A stretch of 6,209 nt of DNA from CAIZGX01 sp964430305. Lineage in GTDB: Bacteria; Bacteroidota; Bacteroidia; Flavobacteriales_D; Sanyastnellaceae. Within the stretch, counting starts at the first letter, position 1. Each line of letters starts with the position of its first letter. The position numbers and the translations under genes were made by a program. The stretch covers positions 1-6,209 of the forward strand of contig CAYSEX010000088.1 of NCBI GenBank assembly GCA_964430305.1. Direction: 5' to 3'. Shown in pieces: positions 1 to 6,154 of the stretch. Below the pieces are notes generated by a model that was not told where the DNA came from, ran no database searches, and saw only the letters and a list, made by a program, of their open reading frames with translations.

Positions 1-1012
1 TACAAGCTTGAGTAAACTGAGTTGCATCACCAAATCCATCACCATCAGCATCTACATAATAGGTAATCAGCACACCTTCGTCGATTTGTGTATCACAGTC
101 ATCATCTATACCGTTACATGTTTCAGGATAAAAATTGAATGTGATTTGTACACTTATGGCTTCAGGCGGACAAACAGGATTTGTTATGGTCCAATCAAAC
201 AAATAAACTCCCGGAACTGAGACAGTAACTGAAGTGTTGTATTGCGCTGCGTTGTTAAAGGTTGCTGAGCCGGGACCACTGTTCAAGGTCCAAAGGCCGG
301 TTGAAGGTGAAGGGTCATTGCCATTGAGGGTGTAGGTTAACCCACAAATAACAGCGTCAAACCCGGCGTTGGGGGCGGGAGCTTGACTATTGAAAGTTAC
401 GCTTACTTGATCTGAAGTCACAGGACAAACGCCATTGAAAATATTCCATTGAAGAATGTATGTTCCATCAACAGATGCGGTCACTAGGCAACTTGGGCTC
501 GAAGGATTTGAGAAGGAAATTGTACCAGGCCCAGAAACACTGAACCAGCTACCAAATCCCGAAGTGGGGGTATTACCTGCCATGGTTGCTTGGTTTCCGC
601 AAACAGTCTGATCTGGACCAGCATTTGAAGTCGAAGCTGGGTTTGAAAAACTTACCTGAACTTGGTCATTTGTAGATAGTCCTGTTGATCCATCTGTAAT
701 GGTCCATTGAAAAATATATACACCTGCGACTGATACAGTCACACTCGTGTTTCTAATAACTGGGTTAACGAAAGCAGCGGTACCAGGACCACTCACGAGG
801 GTCCATAGACCTGTTCCTGGGGCCGGGTTATTCCCTGCCATAGTAGTGGTTAATCCACAGATGTTTTGATCAATACCTGCATTGGCTGGGGGCGCAGGTG
901 GTAATTCAAAAGGAAGGGTAGCACTAATTAGTGGAGAATTCGAGGCGGTTGTGGATGTTGGCAGCATAGCCAAACAAGCACAAACCACCAATAGGAATGG
1001 TTTTATTCGCAT
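1..1012 (-). CDS. Secreted multi-repeat protein with PKD-like domains and MopE-type metal-binding motif (3'-truncated by window edge)
   Basis: Only the first 337 residues are in the window; the reading frame is still open at the left edge. The start is ATG at 1012-1010. Residues 1-23 look like a signal peptide (MRIKPFLLVV, a hydrophobic stretch, then TSTTA-S), so the product is probably exported. Residues 44-294 are three tandem PKD/Ig-like repeats, each opening with NAG(I/P/F)D and a C-G pair and ending in Q/DW(T/N)I...V(Q/S)V/ITF. Residues 296-313 (PETCNGIDDDCDTQIDEG) followed by YYVDADGDGFGD (318-329) match the 'putative metal-binding motif' of MopE-related proteins, whose Asp-rich loop resembles a calcium-binding loop. 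In Bacteroidota such proteins usually continue into more repeats and a T9SS sorting domain; that end is not visible here. It is preceded by the lectin gene but has its own promoter-like element. The role is unknown; adhesion or surface display is an inference. Confidence 0.85.
   Translation of the reverse strand, partial: MRIKPFLLVVCACLAMLPTSTTASNSPLISATLPFELPPAPPANAGIDQNICGLTTTMAGNNPAPGTGLWTLVSGPGTAAFVNPVIRNTSVTVSVAGVYIFQWTITDGSTGLSTNDQVQVSFSNPASTSNAGPDQTVCGNQATMAGNTPTSGFGSWFSVSGPGTISFSNPSSPSCLVTASVDGTYILQWNIFNGVCPVTSDQVSVTFNSQAPAPNAGFDAVICGLTYTLNGNDPSPSTGLWTLNSGPGSATFNNAAQYNTSVTVSVPGVYLFDWTITNPVCPPEAISVQITFNFYPETCNGIDDDCDTQIDEGVLITYYVDADGDGFGDATQFTQAC
26..127 (-). other. MopE-type putative metal-binding motif in the partial secreted protein
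   Basis: This stretch encodes residues 296-329. It has a Cys-containing Asp cluster (C299, D303-D305, C306, D307, D311) followed by YYVDADGDGFGD. The pairing of a CNGIDDDCD-like segment with a YY.DADGDG(F/Y)G segment is the hallmark of the MopE-related repeat; the family name comes from the methanotroph surface protein MopE. Metal binding is family-based inference. Usually more than one copy occurs in tandem, and further copies could lie beyond the window edge. Confidence 0.75.
131..883 (-). repeat. Three tandem ~85-residue PKD/Ig-like protein repeats
   Basis: Within the partial secreted protein, repeats begin at residues 44, 130 and 215 (NAGIDQNICG, NAGPDQTVCG, NAGFDAVICG), giving periods of 86 and 85 residues. 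Each then has a GN(N/T/D)P segment, a G(L/S)W(T/F) tryptophan, a SGPG turn, and a late (F/L)(Q/D)W aromatic. The third repeat has diverged slightly (TLNGND instead of TMAGN). The repeats are degenerate at DNA level, so this is an old domain duplication rather than a recent slippage product. Confidence 0.8.
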
Positions 1013-1073
1013 AGGTTTACGACAAAATAGTCCTGATTATTCAGGAATGTTGTTTAGGTTACGACAAATATAG
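1012..1073 (-). repeat. Near-perfect 19-bp direct repeat in the leader of the MopE-motif gene
   Basis: On the plus strand TAGGTTTACGACAAAATAG (1012-1030) and TAGGTTACGACAAATATAG (1055-1073) are identical apart from two single-base indels. Start-to-start distance is 43 bp. Read on the minus strand, the upstream copy contains TATATTTG, a consensus Bacteroidota -7 element. The downstream copy reads TATTTTG, one base short, and runs into the start codon. The pair flanks the palindrome at 1031-1046. It could be a duplicated promoter or a paired regulator site. Confidence 0.7.
1031..1046. repeat. Perfect 16-bp inverted repeat in the 5' leader
   Basis: TCCTGA-TTAT-TCAGGA is a perfect 6-bp stem with a 4-base loop, reading TCCTGAATAATCAGGA on the coding strand. 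It lies between the promoter-like element at 1065-1072 and the start codon at 1012, so it would be transcribed into the leader of the MopE-motif gene. No U-run follows it on the minus strand (next bases CTATTTTG), so it is not a good intrinsic terminator. An operator or a small RNA hairpin near the ribosome-loading region are both possible. Confidence 0.55.
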
Positions 1074-1095
1074 CTGAAGGTTGCTATTATTTCAG
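1065..1095 (-). promoter_or_regulatory. Predicted Bacteroidota-type promoter for the MopE-motif gene
   Basis: The minus strand carries TATATTTG (1072-1065), an exact match to the TAnnTTTG -7 consensus of Bacteroidota primary sigma factor promoters. Twenty bases upstream is CTG (1095-1093), one mismatch from the TTG -33 element. This would give a leader of roughly 45-50 nt before ATG at 1012. The -33 half overlaps the last codons of the lectin gene. The -7 match is strong and the -33 weak. Confidence 0.6.
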
Positions 1096-3021
1096 AAGAA
1101 AAAAACCTTCTTTCTTGAGATTTTGTTCGGTACCACAGATGGTTTCAATTTCAACTATAAAGTAATAAGTGCCTTTTGTTAAATCTTTCAATTCCTCACA
1201 TATGCTGAATTGATTTTTCAGCTCAAGGAGTTGATCTCCCCATCGGTTGAAAATGAAAATTTTCTTCACTGATATGAGGAATGAAAGTTCTTCGGGTAGC
1301 AACTGATCATGGAAAATATTCCAACAATCATTTATTCCATCGGCAGTTTCAAGTGTTACAACGTTTGCAAACTGGATGGTGTTGATGTTGAATTGATTCG
1401 ATGCGTCAGTAACAACATTCACTGTTAGCGTATCAGCACACGTATTACTCGAATTGTAGGCAATCAGGTTGTAAATACCTGATGTGTTAATCTGAGGATA
1501 AATTTCGGTGGAAAATAAATTCCAATTGGACGTATACCAAGTGTAATTGGTCTCACTCAAAACATTTAAATCTTCCCAAGACTCTAATGTAATGGTTGGA
1601 ATTTCACAAGTTAAAGTGTCGGTTGTTAATCCAGTTAAAACGGGGCTTTGTGTATTTTGATTTATGGTTACACTAGCACTTGTTGTGCATCCATTGTTGG
1701 GATTGGTCACCAAGCAATTGTATATACCGGGACCATCAACCACAATGGATGATCCATTGATTTGGGCGATGTTCAATCCGCTCCAATTGAAATTATTGGG
1801 TGAGAGGTTGGATTCAGCTGTTATTTCAGAGGTTAAAACGGTGCAATTTAAAGTGCCTGCTGATTCCAATAGTGTTAATTCAGGGGGGATTTGATTGGAG
1901 ATAACCAAAACAGAATCTGAATCAAAACACTGGTTGTTGACATTGGTCTCTAAAACATACCAACCCGGAGCATTGAGTTGAATGGAAGATGCATTGTTGG
2001 CAGTTGAAATGCCGGGACCTGTCCATGAATACGCTACTCCAGGGAAATTCGAGAACGAAGAGATACTTGCTGTAGGGGCATTGCAGGTCAATACCGTTGG
2101 TGTATTCAAATTCACCGTTAAGGGTTCCACAAGTACATCAATGGTTTGTGTTACATCAATTCCACATAAATCAGTATACATGACTGTGTAGGTTGTGCTT
2201 GAAGGGGGAGTGGCAATTGGGCTTGCCGAAGTTGGATCACTCAGGTAGGTTGTTGGTGTCCACACGTAAGTGTTGTTCAGCGCAGCACCCACAGAGAGGG
2301 GGGTGCTTCCTCCTTCACAAATTTGTACTTCGTTTCCAACATTTAAAATGTTTGGAGTTAAGCAAACGGTTTGAACATTTACGGCTCCTCCCGTTGCAGC
2401 TGTGAATCCCCAATACACATTACTTTGTCCATTGAAAATGGTATTGATGATATCAACAGTGGTTTGAATTCGAAATACACAATTGTAATAAACTTGAAAA
2501 AGCTGGGTTGTAGGGTTCCACGTAATTCGAACCGTTCTTGTTTGTCCGTCTTCGGTATTGGCATTAAAAGCATCCATTTGAACCGGACCCGCTAAATTGT
2601 TTGCACCGTTGTGATTAATATCTCCATTGCGAACTATAGCAATATGATCGTAAAAGGGATCACCGTAATCTCCGTTCTGATAGGTATCAAATTCAACTGC
2701 CAACGAAGTTCCAAAATTCAAATATCCCAATCCTCCACCACTTTGACCAATGGCACTTGTTCCTTGGGTATGCATGACAAAACAAATTCCATCAGCACCA
2801 CCGTCATTGTTTCCAACGTTCATTTCAAACGTAATGTCGAATGCCTGATTTAAGTCAATTTGATTGGCATACCAAACAGTTCCGTTCTGATAATTCAACG
2901 CATCTGTCAATTGGTAACAATCATTTCCAGTGGCAATAGCGTTGCCATTGAGAAAATAATTTTGAGATAGAACGAAGTTCCACGAACTAAGAAAAATGGT
3001 GAGTATAAGGAGTCGTTTCAT
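1087..3021 (-). CDS. Secreted L-type lectin-domain protein with Ig/PKD-like repeats and gliding-motility-type C-terminus
   Basis: 644 residues, complete from ATG at 3021. Residues 1-19/20 are a typical signal peptide (MKRLLILTIFLSSW, ending VLSQ). Residues 21-222 form an L-type (legume-like) bacterial lectin domain: GGADGICFVMH at 74-84, then VEFDTYQN (109-116) and DPFYDHIAIV (121-130). E110, D112, N116, D121 and H126 sit where legume lectins place their metal ligands. Residues 230-300 are an Ig-like domain ending STTYTV...D-C-G. Three ~80-residue repeats with paired cysteines follow (301-537). Residues 541-644 resemble the CHU_C / T9SS type B C-terminal domain (DGINDCWNIF at 561-570, IFNRWG at 590-595, GTYYFIVE, final GFFLLK), suggesting export by T9SS. 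The usual TPNGDG start and WDG motif are missing, so the domain is divergent. Carbohydrate binding at the cell surface is inferred. No promoter consensus is visible in the 32-nt gap after djlA, so read-through from djlA is likely. Confidence 0.88.
   Translation of the reverse strand: MKRLLILTIFLSSWNFVLSQNYFLNGNAIATGNDCYQLTDALNYQNGTVWYANQIDLNQAFDITFEMNVGNNDGGADGICFVMHTQGTSAIGQSGGGLGYLNFGTSLAVEFDTYQNGDYGDPFYDHIAIVRNGDINHNGANNLAGPVQMDAFNANTEDGQTRTVRITWNPTTQLFQVYYNCVFRIQTTVDIINTIFNGQSNVYWGFTAATGGAVNVQTVCLTPNILNVGNEVQICEGGSTPLSVGAALNNTYVWTPTTYLSDPTSASPIATPPSSTTYTVMYTDLCGIDVTQTIDVLVEPLTVNLNTPTVLTCNAPTASISSFSNFPGVAYSWTGPGISTANNASSIQLNAPGWYVLETNVNNQCFDSDSVLVISNQIPPELTLLESAGTLNCTVLTSEITAESNLSPNNFNWSGLNIAQINGSSIVVDGPGIYNCLVTNPNNGCTTSASVTINQNTQSPVLTGLTTDTLTCEIPTITLESWEDLNVLSETNYTWYTSNWNLFSTEIYPQINTSGIYNLIAYNSSNTCADTLTVNVVTDASNQFNINTIQFANVVTLETADGINDCWNIFHDQLLPEELSFLISVKKIFIFNRWGDQLLELKNQFSICEELKDLTKGTYYFIVEIETICGTEQNLKKEGFFLLK
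1411..2121 (-). repeat. Three ~80-residue Ig-like repeats with conserved cysteine pairs
   Basis: Residues 301-537 of the lectin protein contain three degenerate repeats. First cysteines are C313, C393 and C472 (LTCNAP, LNCTVL, LTCEIP), spaced 80 and 79. Second cysteines are C365, C445 and C528 (NNQC, NNGC, SNTC). Within-repeat spacing is 52, 52 and 56, consistent with an intradomain disulfide in each exported Ig-like fold. Each has a central (Y/F)(S/N/T)W segment and a late G(W/I)Y strand. Confidence 0.7.
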
Positions 3022-3053
3022 TTCGCTGATAATGGTTTTTCGAATGTACGAAA

Positions 3054-3794
3054 CTATTTCATGCCACGCTCTTTGCGAATGTGATCATAGGCTTCTTGCA
3101 CCTTGATGAATTTTTCTTGAGCGGCCGTGGCGTGTTGTTCTCCAAGATCTTTGACTTTATCTGGATGGTATTTCATGGCCATTTTTCTGAACGCCTTTTT
3201 CACTTCGTCATCTGAAGCTTCGGGCGTTATTTCAAGTATGGTGTAAGAGGCATTGATATCCTTGTAAAACATGGCCTTCAAACTTTCAAAGTCTTTGCTT
3301 GAAATATTCATGTCCGTGGCGATCTGATTCAAAATAGTAATCTCAGAAAGATCAACTTTTCCATCGCTTTGCGCAATTCCGAACAAGTAATGCATGAGCT
3401 GCAGTCTCATGGGATGCTCCATGAAATCACGAATCTGATGGCATACCTGCTTCACCGGAATGTCTTTGTTTAAAAGCTCTTTCAATATTCCTATTTGCTC
3501 GGCAGCAGCAGCCTCTCCAAATTGCTTGGCATAAAATTCACGAATGAATTGAAGCTCACTTTTCATGAGTTTTCCATCTGCTTTCATCACCGCTGCAGAC
3601 AAGACCAAGAGAGCGCTCGAGAAATCTCTTGGGCTCGTTGTGCGTCTGTATCGGCCCGTACGTGGCTGTGAATCTGTTTGTGTACTGAGGCTGGAATCAT
3701 CAGCCATATATCCCACAGCGAAGCCAATTAAGCCACCAATGGGACCTCCAAGTGCCCATCCTATGGCACCGCCAATCCATTTTTTATAACTCAT
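3054..3794 (-). CDS. djlA: DjlA-like membrane-anchored TerB + DnaJ-domain co-chaperone
   Basis: 246 residues. Residues 7-30 are a Gly-rich hydrophobic segment (GGAIGWALGGPIGGLIGFAV) that probably anchors or dips into the inner membrane. A Ser/Thr/Arg-rich linker follows (31-56). Residues 57-178 form a TerB-like all-helical domain with its two characteristic acidic turns, KADGK (71-75) and QSDGKVDLSE (142-151). Residues 182-246 are a C-terminal J domain with the intact HPD tripeptide (H210-P211-D212), which in this family stimulates DnaK ATPase. The TM-TerB-J order matches DjlA (E. coli protein about 270 residues), although the anchor is of the glycine-zipper type. The start codon overlaps the xth stop by 4 nt (ATGA), indicating translational coupling. 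The domain calls are firm; true orthology to djlA is less so. Confidence 0.88.
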   Translation of the reverse strand: MSYKKWIGGAIGWALGGPIGGLIGFAVGYMADDSSLSTQTDSQPRTGRYRRTTSPRDFSSALLVLSAAVMKADGKLMKSELQFIREFYAKQFGEAAAAEQIGILKELLNKDIPVKQVCHQIRDFMEHPMRLQLMHYLFGIAQSDGKVDLSEITILNQIATDMNISSKDFESLKAMFYKDINASYTILEITPEASDDEVKKAFRKMAMKYHPDKVKDLGEQHATAAQEKFIKVQEAYDHIRKERGMK

Positions 3795-4558
3795 ATGTTT
3801 AAATCTATTCCTACTGGGCAGTGATCAGAGCCCATGATATCATTTAAAATAAAAGCGTCGTTCATCTGAGCCAACAGCTTTTCGCTGGCAAGGAAATAAT
3901 CAATTCTCCATCCAACATTTTTCGCGCGTGAATTGAATCGAGCGCTCCACCAGCTGTATTTAACCGTGTCGGTATGGAAATGCCTGAAGGTGTCTTTGTA
4001 TCCTGCTGCAATAAAATTCGAAAGTCCGTCAATTTCACTTTGTGTGTATCCAGCGCTCTTGTTGTAATTGCTTTTTGGATTAGCAAGGTCAATGGGCTGA
4101 TGCGCAACATTCAAATCGCCACACAAAACCACAGGCTTTTTCTTTTCCAATTCCAACATATAATTCAGCAATGCTTCATCCCACGATTCTCTATAATCTA
4201 AACGAGCGAGTTCGGAGCCACTGTTGGGTACGTACGTGTTGATTAAATAAAAATCATTGAATTCACACGTTATCAAGCGACCTTCGGTGTCATGCTCAGC
4301 TATTCCCAAACCATAGCCTACGCTCAATGGCTTTACCTTAGAGAGTACTGCGGTTCCGCTGTAACCGGGTCGTTCAGCTGAAGAGGAAAAAATAGAATAG
4401 ATATTTGATAACGGTTGAAGTGCTTCGGCTACTTGCGCGTCATTGGCTTTTGTTTCTTGAAGACAAATGATGTCTGCATTCAAAGAGGTCATGTCTTCAA
4501 TAAACGTTTTTTTGACTACGGCGCGAACGCCATTCACATTGAAAGAGATTATTTTCAT
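3791..4558 (-). CDS. xth: Exodeoxyribonuclease III / AP endonuclease
   Basis: 255 residues, full length for the Xth/ExoA family of the endonuclease-exonuclease-phosphatase fold. In this family the enzyme cleaves DNA 5' to abasic sites and degrades 3' ends during base excision repair in the cytoplasm, with Mg2+. All expected catalytic positions are present: N7 (ISFNVNGVRA), E35 (LQETK), Y109 (INTYVPNSG), D148 and N150 (CGDLNVAH), D220 (WRIDYF) and D245-H246 (GSDHCPV). The start MKIISFN is the conserved family N-terminus. It lies 22 nt after the fmt stop and just 5 nt after a TATCTTTG element, so it probably has its own promoter. Its stop overlaps the djlA start. Nothing looks damaged. Confidence 0.97.
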   Translation of the reverse strand: MKIISFNVNGVRAVVKKTFIEDMTSLNADIICLQETKANDAQVAEALQPLSNIYSIFSSSAERPGYSGTAVLSKVKPLSVGYGLGIAEHDTEGRLITCEFNDFYLINTYVPNSGSELARLDYRESWDEALLNYMLELEKKKPVVLCGDLNVAHQPIDLANPKSNYNKSAGYTQSEIDGLSNFIAAGYKDTFRHFHTDTVKYSWWSARFNSRAKNVGWRIDYFLASEKLLAQMNDAFILNDIMGSDHCPVGIDLNI

Positions 4559-4563
4559 GGTAA

Positions 4564-4592
4564 CAAAGATAGTTGGCAGTTTATGAAAACAA
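4564..4592 (-). promoter_or_regulatory. Predicted promoter for xth-djlA, start-proximal (possibly leaderless)
   Basis: The minus strand reads TTG (4592-4590), an 18-nt spacer, then TATCTTTG (4571-4564), fitting the Bacteroidota TTG/TAnnTTTG promoter pattern. Only TTACC separates the -7 element from the xth ATG at 4558, so transcription should begin at or within a few bases of the start codon. The -33 TTG falls in the penultimate codons of fmt (NSNLFS-stop). A promoter here would let xth-djlA be expressed separately from fmt. Confidence 0.65.
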
Positions 4593-5504
4593 GTTGCTGT
4601 TTCCCCTTAAAAATTCTTCCACCTGCATGCGTTTTTTTCCCTCCAATTGAACTTCAGTCAATTCATAAAATCCACCGTCCACCGCAATTTTCAACACGGT
4701 CTTTCCATCGCTAACAAATTCGCCTTTGATACAGTTATGCTGTTCGATTAGCGGCTTTCCTGCATGCACTTTCAAAACTTTTCCTTGCACTGTGGTGAAT
4801 GCTCCAGGAAATGGAGTTACACCACGAACAAGATTGTTTATCGCTTCAGGAGAGAGGTTGGGGTTTATTCTTCCATGTTCTTTCTCCAATTTCGGGGCAG
4901 ATTTGAGTTCAGTTGGAAGGACAGAATTTTGATTTACGCGCTCTATTTTTCCGAGCTCAATTTCATTCAATGCTTCTACCAAAAGTTTGGCGCCCGCGTG
5001 CATCATGCGTGCATACAATTCACCAGCAGTTTCATTCGCCTCAATTTCCATTTCTTCACGTTTCAGTATATCGCCGGTGTCTATTTCATGAGTTAATTGA
5101 AAAACAGTGCAACCTGTGCTGGTTTCACCATTGATAACGGCCCATTGAATTGGCGCGGCCCCACGGTAATTCGGTAGCAAAGAACCATGGAGATTCACAG
5201 TGCCCAATTTTGGCATGTTCCAAACCACTTCAGGGAGCATCCGAAATGCAACAACAACGAAGATGTCTGCATTCAAATTTTTTAATTCAATAAGGAATTG
5301 CTCATCTCTGAGTTTTTCAGGTTGAAGTAAGGGTAGCCCATATTCAAGGGCATATTTTTTCACATCACTCATGTGCATTTGCTGACCCCTTCCGGCAGGT
5401 TTGTCAGGCGCAGTAACAACGCCTACAACGGTATGCCCACTCTCATGAATGGCCTTCAGTGAAGTGGTTGCAAATTCAGGAGTGCCAAGGAATACGATTT
5501 TCAT
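4581..5504 (-). CDS. fmt: Methionyl-tRNA formyltransferase
   Basis: 307 residues, normal full length. In this family the enzyme formylates initiator Met-tRNA using 10-formyltetrahydrofolate, supplying fMet for translation initiation. The N-terminal formyltransferase domain (about 1-185) starts MKIVFLGTPEFA. It has the loop TAPDKPAGRG (31-40), the signature SLLPNYRGAAPI (108-119) and the catalytic trio N104 and H106 (VNLHGS) plus D142 (HEIDTGD). The C-terminal OB-like tRNA-binding domain (about 205-300) includes LVRGVTPFPGAF and EGKKRMQVEEFL. The ATG at 5504 overlaps the stop of the preceding small membrane protein gene by 4 nt (ATGA), so it is probably translated by coupling. No damage is seen. 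Confidence 0.97.
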   Translation of the reverse strand: MKIVFLGTPEFATTSLKAIHESGHTVVGVVTAPDKPAGRGQQMHMSDVKKYALEYGLPLLQPEKLRDEQFLIELKNLNADIFVVVAFRMLPEVVWNMPKLGTVNLHGSLLPNYRGAAPIQWAVINGETSTGCTVFQLTHEIDTGDILKREEMEIEANETAGELYARMMHAGAKLLVEALNEIELGKIERVNQNSVLPTELKSAPKLEKEHGRINPNLSPEAINNLVRGVTPFPGAFTTVQGKVLKVHAGKPLIEQHNCIKGEFVSDGKTVLKIAVDGGFYELTEVQLEGKKRMQVEEFLRGNSNLFS

Positions 5505-5875
5505 GCAACTTGAAAATATTGAGATGCTTCTTCATGTGGAGAAATAAGCTTGTAGTAATACCTTCCTGACTGCAATGCATTTTTTTCGAACTGAAAGACA
5601 TGATCTCCTTTTGGATATTCGCCTGATGCTACGATAAACATGAGCTCACCATTTTCATTATAAATTGAAATTTCAATCGACATCCCTTGGTGCAAGGTCA
5701 CGGCTACCTGCCCTTGATTATCTTGAGTCCAATGCAGTTGATTGGGAAGCGAAGGAAATTTTTGCATGGTATGTTGTTTACGCATAACATGCAACATGCG
5801 CTTGTATAAAACGTACGCCAGCATGGCTAAGAGTGAAACCAACAAAACATTCCGAGCAGTAGTTATTAAATCCAT
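5501..5875 (-). CDS. Small single-pass membrane protein with FlgD/T9SS-CTD-like beta domain, function unknown
   Basis: 124 residues; I do not recognise a named family. Residues 9-24 are a hydrophobic helix (NVLLVSLLAMLAYVLY), followed at once by a basic stretch (K25, R26, R32, K33). Residues 56-122 look like a small beta-sandwich: QVAVTLHQGMSIEISIYNEN, then GE(Y), GDHVFQFE and LQSGRYYYKL. This order (I.IYN..G, G.H.F.F....L.SGRY.Y.L) resembles the FlgD Ig-like fold and T9SS type A C-terminal domains, but it lacks a normal cleavable signal and has an anchor instead. The gene starts 2 nt after the DUF493 stop and overlaps fmt by 4 nt, so it belongs to that operon. Its role is unknown, and membership of the fmt unit does not by itself imply a role in translation. 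Confidence 0.75.
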   Translation of the reverse strand: MDLITTARNVLLVSLLAMLAYVLYKRMLHVMRKQHTMQKFPSLPNQLHWTQDNQGQVAVTLHQGMSIEISIYNENGELMFIVASGEYPKGDHVFQFEKNALQSGRYYYKLISPHEEASQYFQVA

Positions 5876-5877
5876 AG

Positions 5878-6150
5878 TTACAAACTTATTATTCCTTCTA
5901 TTTTACTTGCCTCTGTGTACTTTTCGAAAATCTCATCTACATGCAGCATCATGGCCCGAACGGTAATGGCCGTAAATTTTCCATTTGAACTCCATTTCAT
6001 GGCGTAATGTGCGCTTTCTCCAAATAAGGTCTTAATGGCTGTGACCTTTTCTTCATGCGATGGAACAATGAATTTAAACATGAACTCACTGGGCCAACGG
6101 TGATTTTTATTCAATTCTTCGCGAAGCGCATTTAGACGATTTTCATCCAT
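5878..6150 (-). CDS. DUF493 / YbeD-like family protein
   Basis: 90 residues from the ATG at 6150-6148. The sequence fits the Bacteroidota form of DUF493: LREELNKNHRWPSEF at 9-23, FMFKFIVPSHEEKV at 23-36, SSNGKFTAITVRAMM at 54-68 and a closing IEGIISL. These are small cytoplasmic alpha/beta proteins (E. coli YbeD has 87 residues) with an ACT/regulatory-domain-like fold and no firmly established activity. A TTG at 6192 would add 14 residues, and the frame stays open to the right edge of the window. I chose the ATG because length and homologous N-terminus fit, and because a TATCTTTG element sits 4 nt upstream of it. It heads the DUF493-membrane protein-fmt unit with a 2-nt gap to the next gene. 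Confidence 0.85.
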   Translation of the reverse strand: MDENRLNALREELNKNHRWPSEFMFKFIVPSHEEKVTAIKTLFGESAHYAMKWSSNGKFTAITVRAMMLHVDEIFEKYTEASKIEGIISL

Positions 6151-6154
6151 GTGG

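Noticed and set aside
973..1012. Lipoprotein signal (cysteines at residues 11 and 13) in the MopE-motif protein
   Set aside because: The residues before each Cys (LVV-C, VCA-C) do not form a good lipobox, and they fall inside the hydrophobic core rather than at its end; a standard signal peptide cut near residue 23 fits better.
882..1073. Plus-strand 63-residue open frame
   Set aside because: It is antisense to the signal peptide and first repeat region of the MopE-motif protein, which has clear protein-level repeats; no family resemblance.
1664..2853. Several plus-strand open frames of 69-80 residues opposite the lectin gene (e.g. 1664-1894, 1982-2191, 2193-2405, 2371-2595, 2611-2853)
   Set aside because: They lie entirely antisense to a long, clearly homologous gene, have no recognisable domains and overlap one another in different frames; they are shadows.
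3038..3053. Inverted repeat TTTCG-AATGTA-CGAAA between djlA and the lectin gene, as a terminator
   Set aside because: The stem is only 5 bp and A/T-rich, and on the minus strand it is followed by AAACC rather than a U-run.
3815..3832. GGGC...GCCC hairpin with TGATCA in its loop near the end of xth
   Set aside because: It lies within the conserved GSDHCPV coding motif, has a 4-bp stem and no U-run; best explained by codon content.
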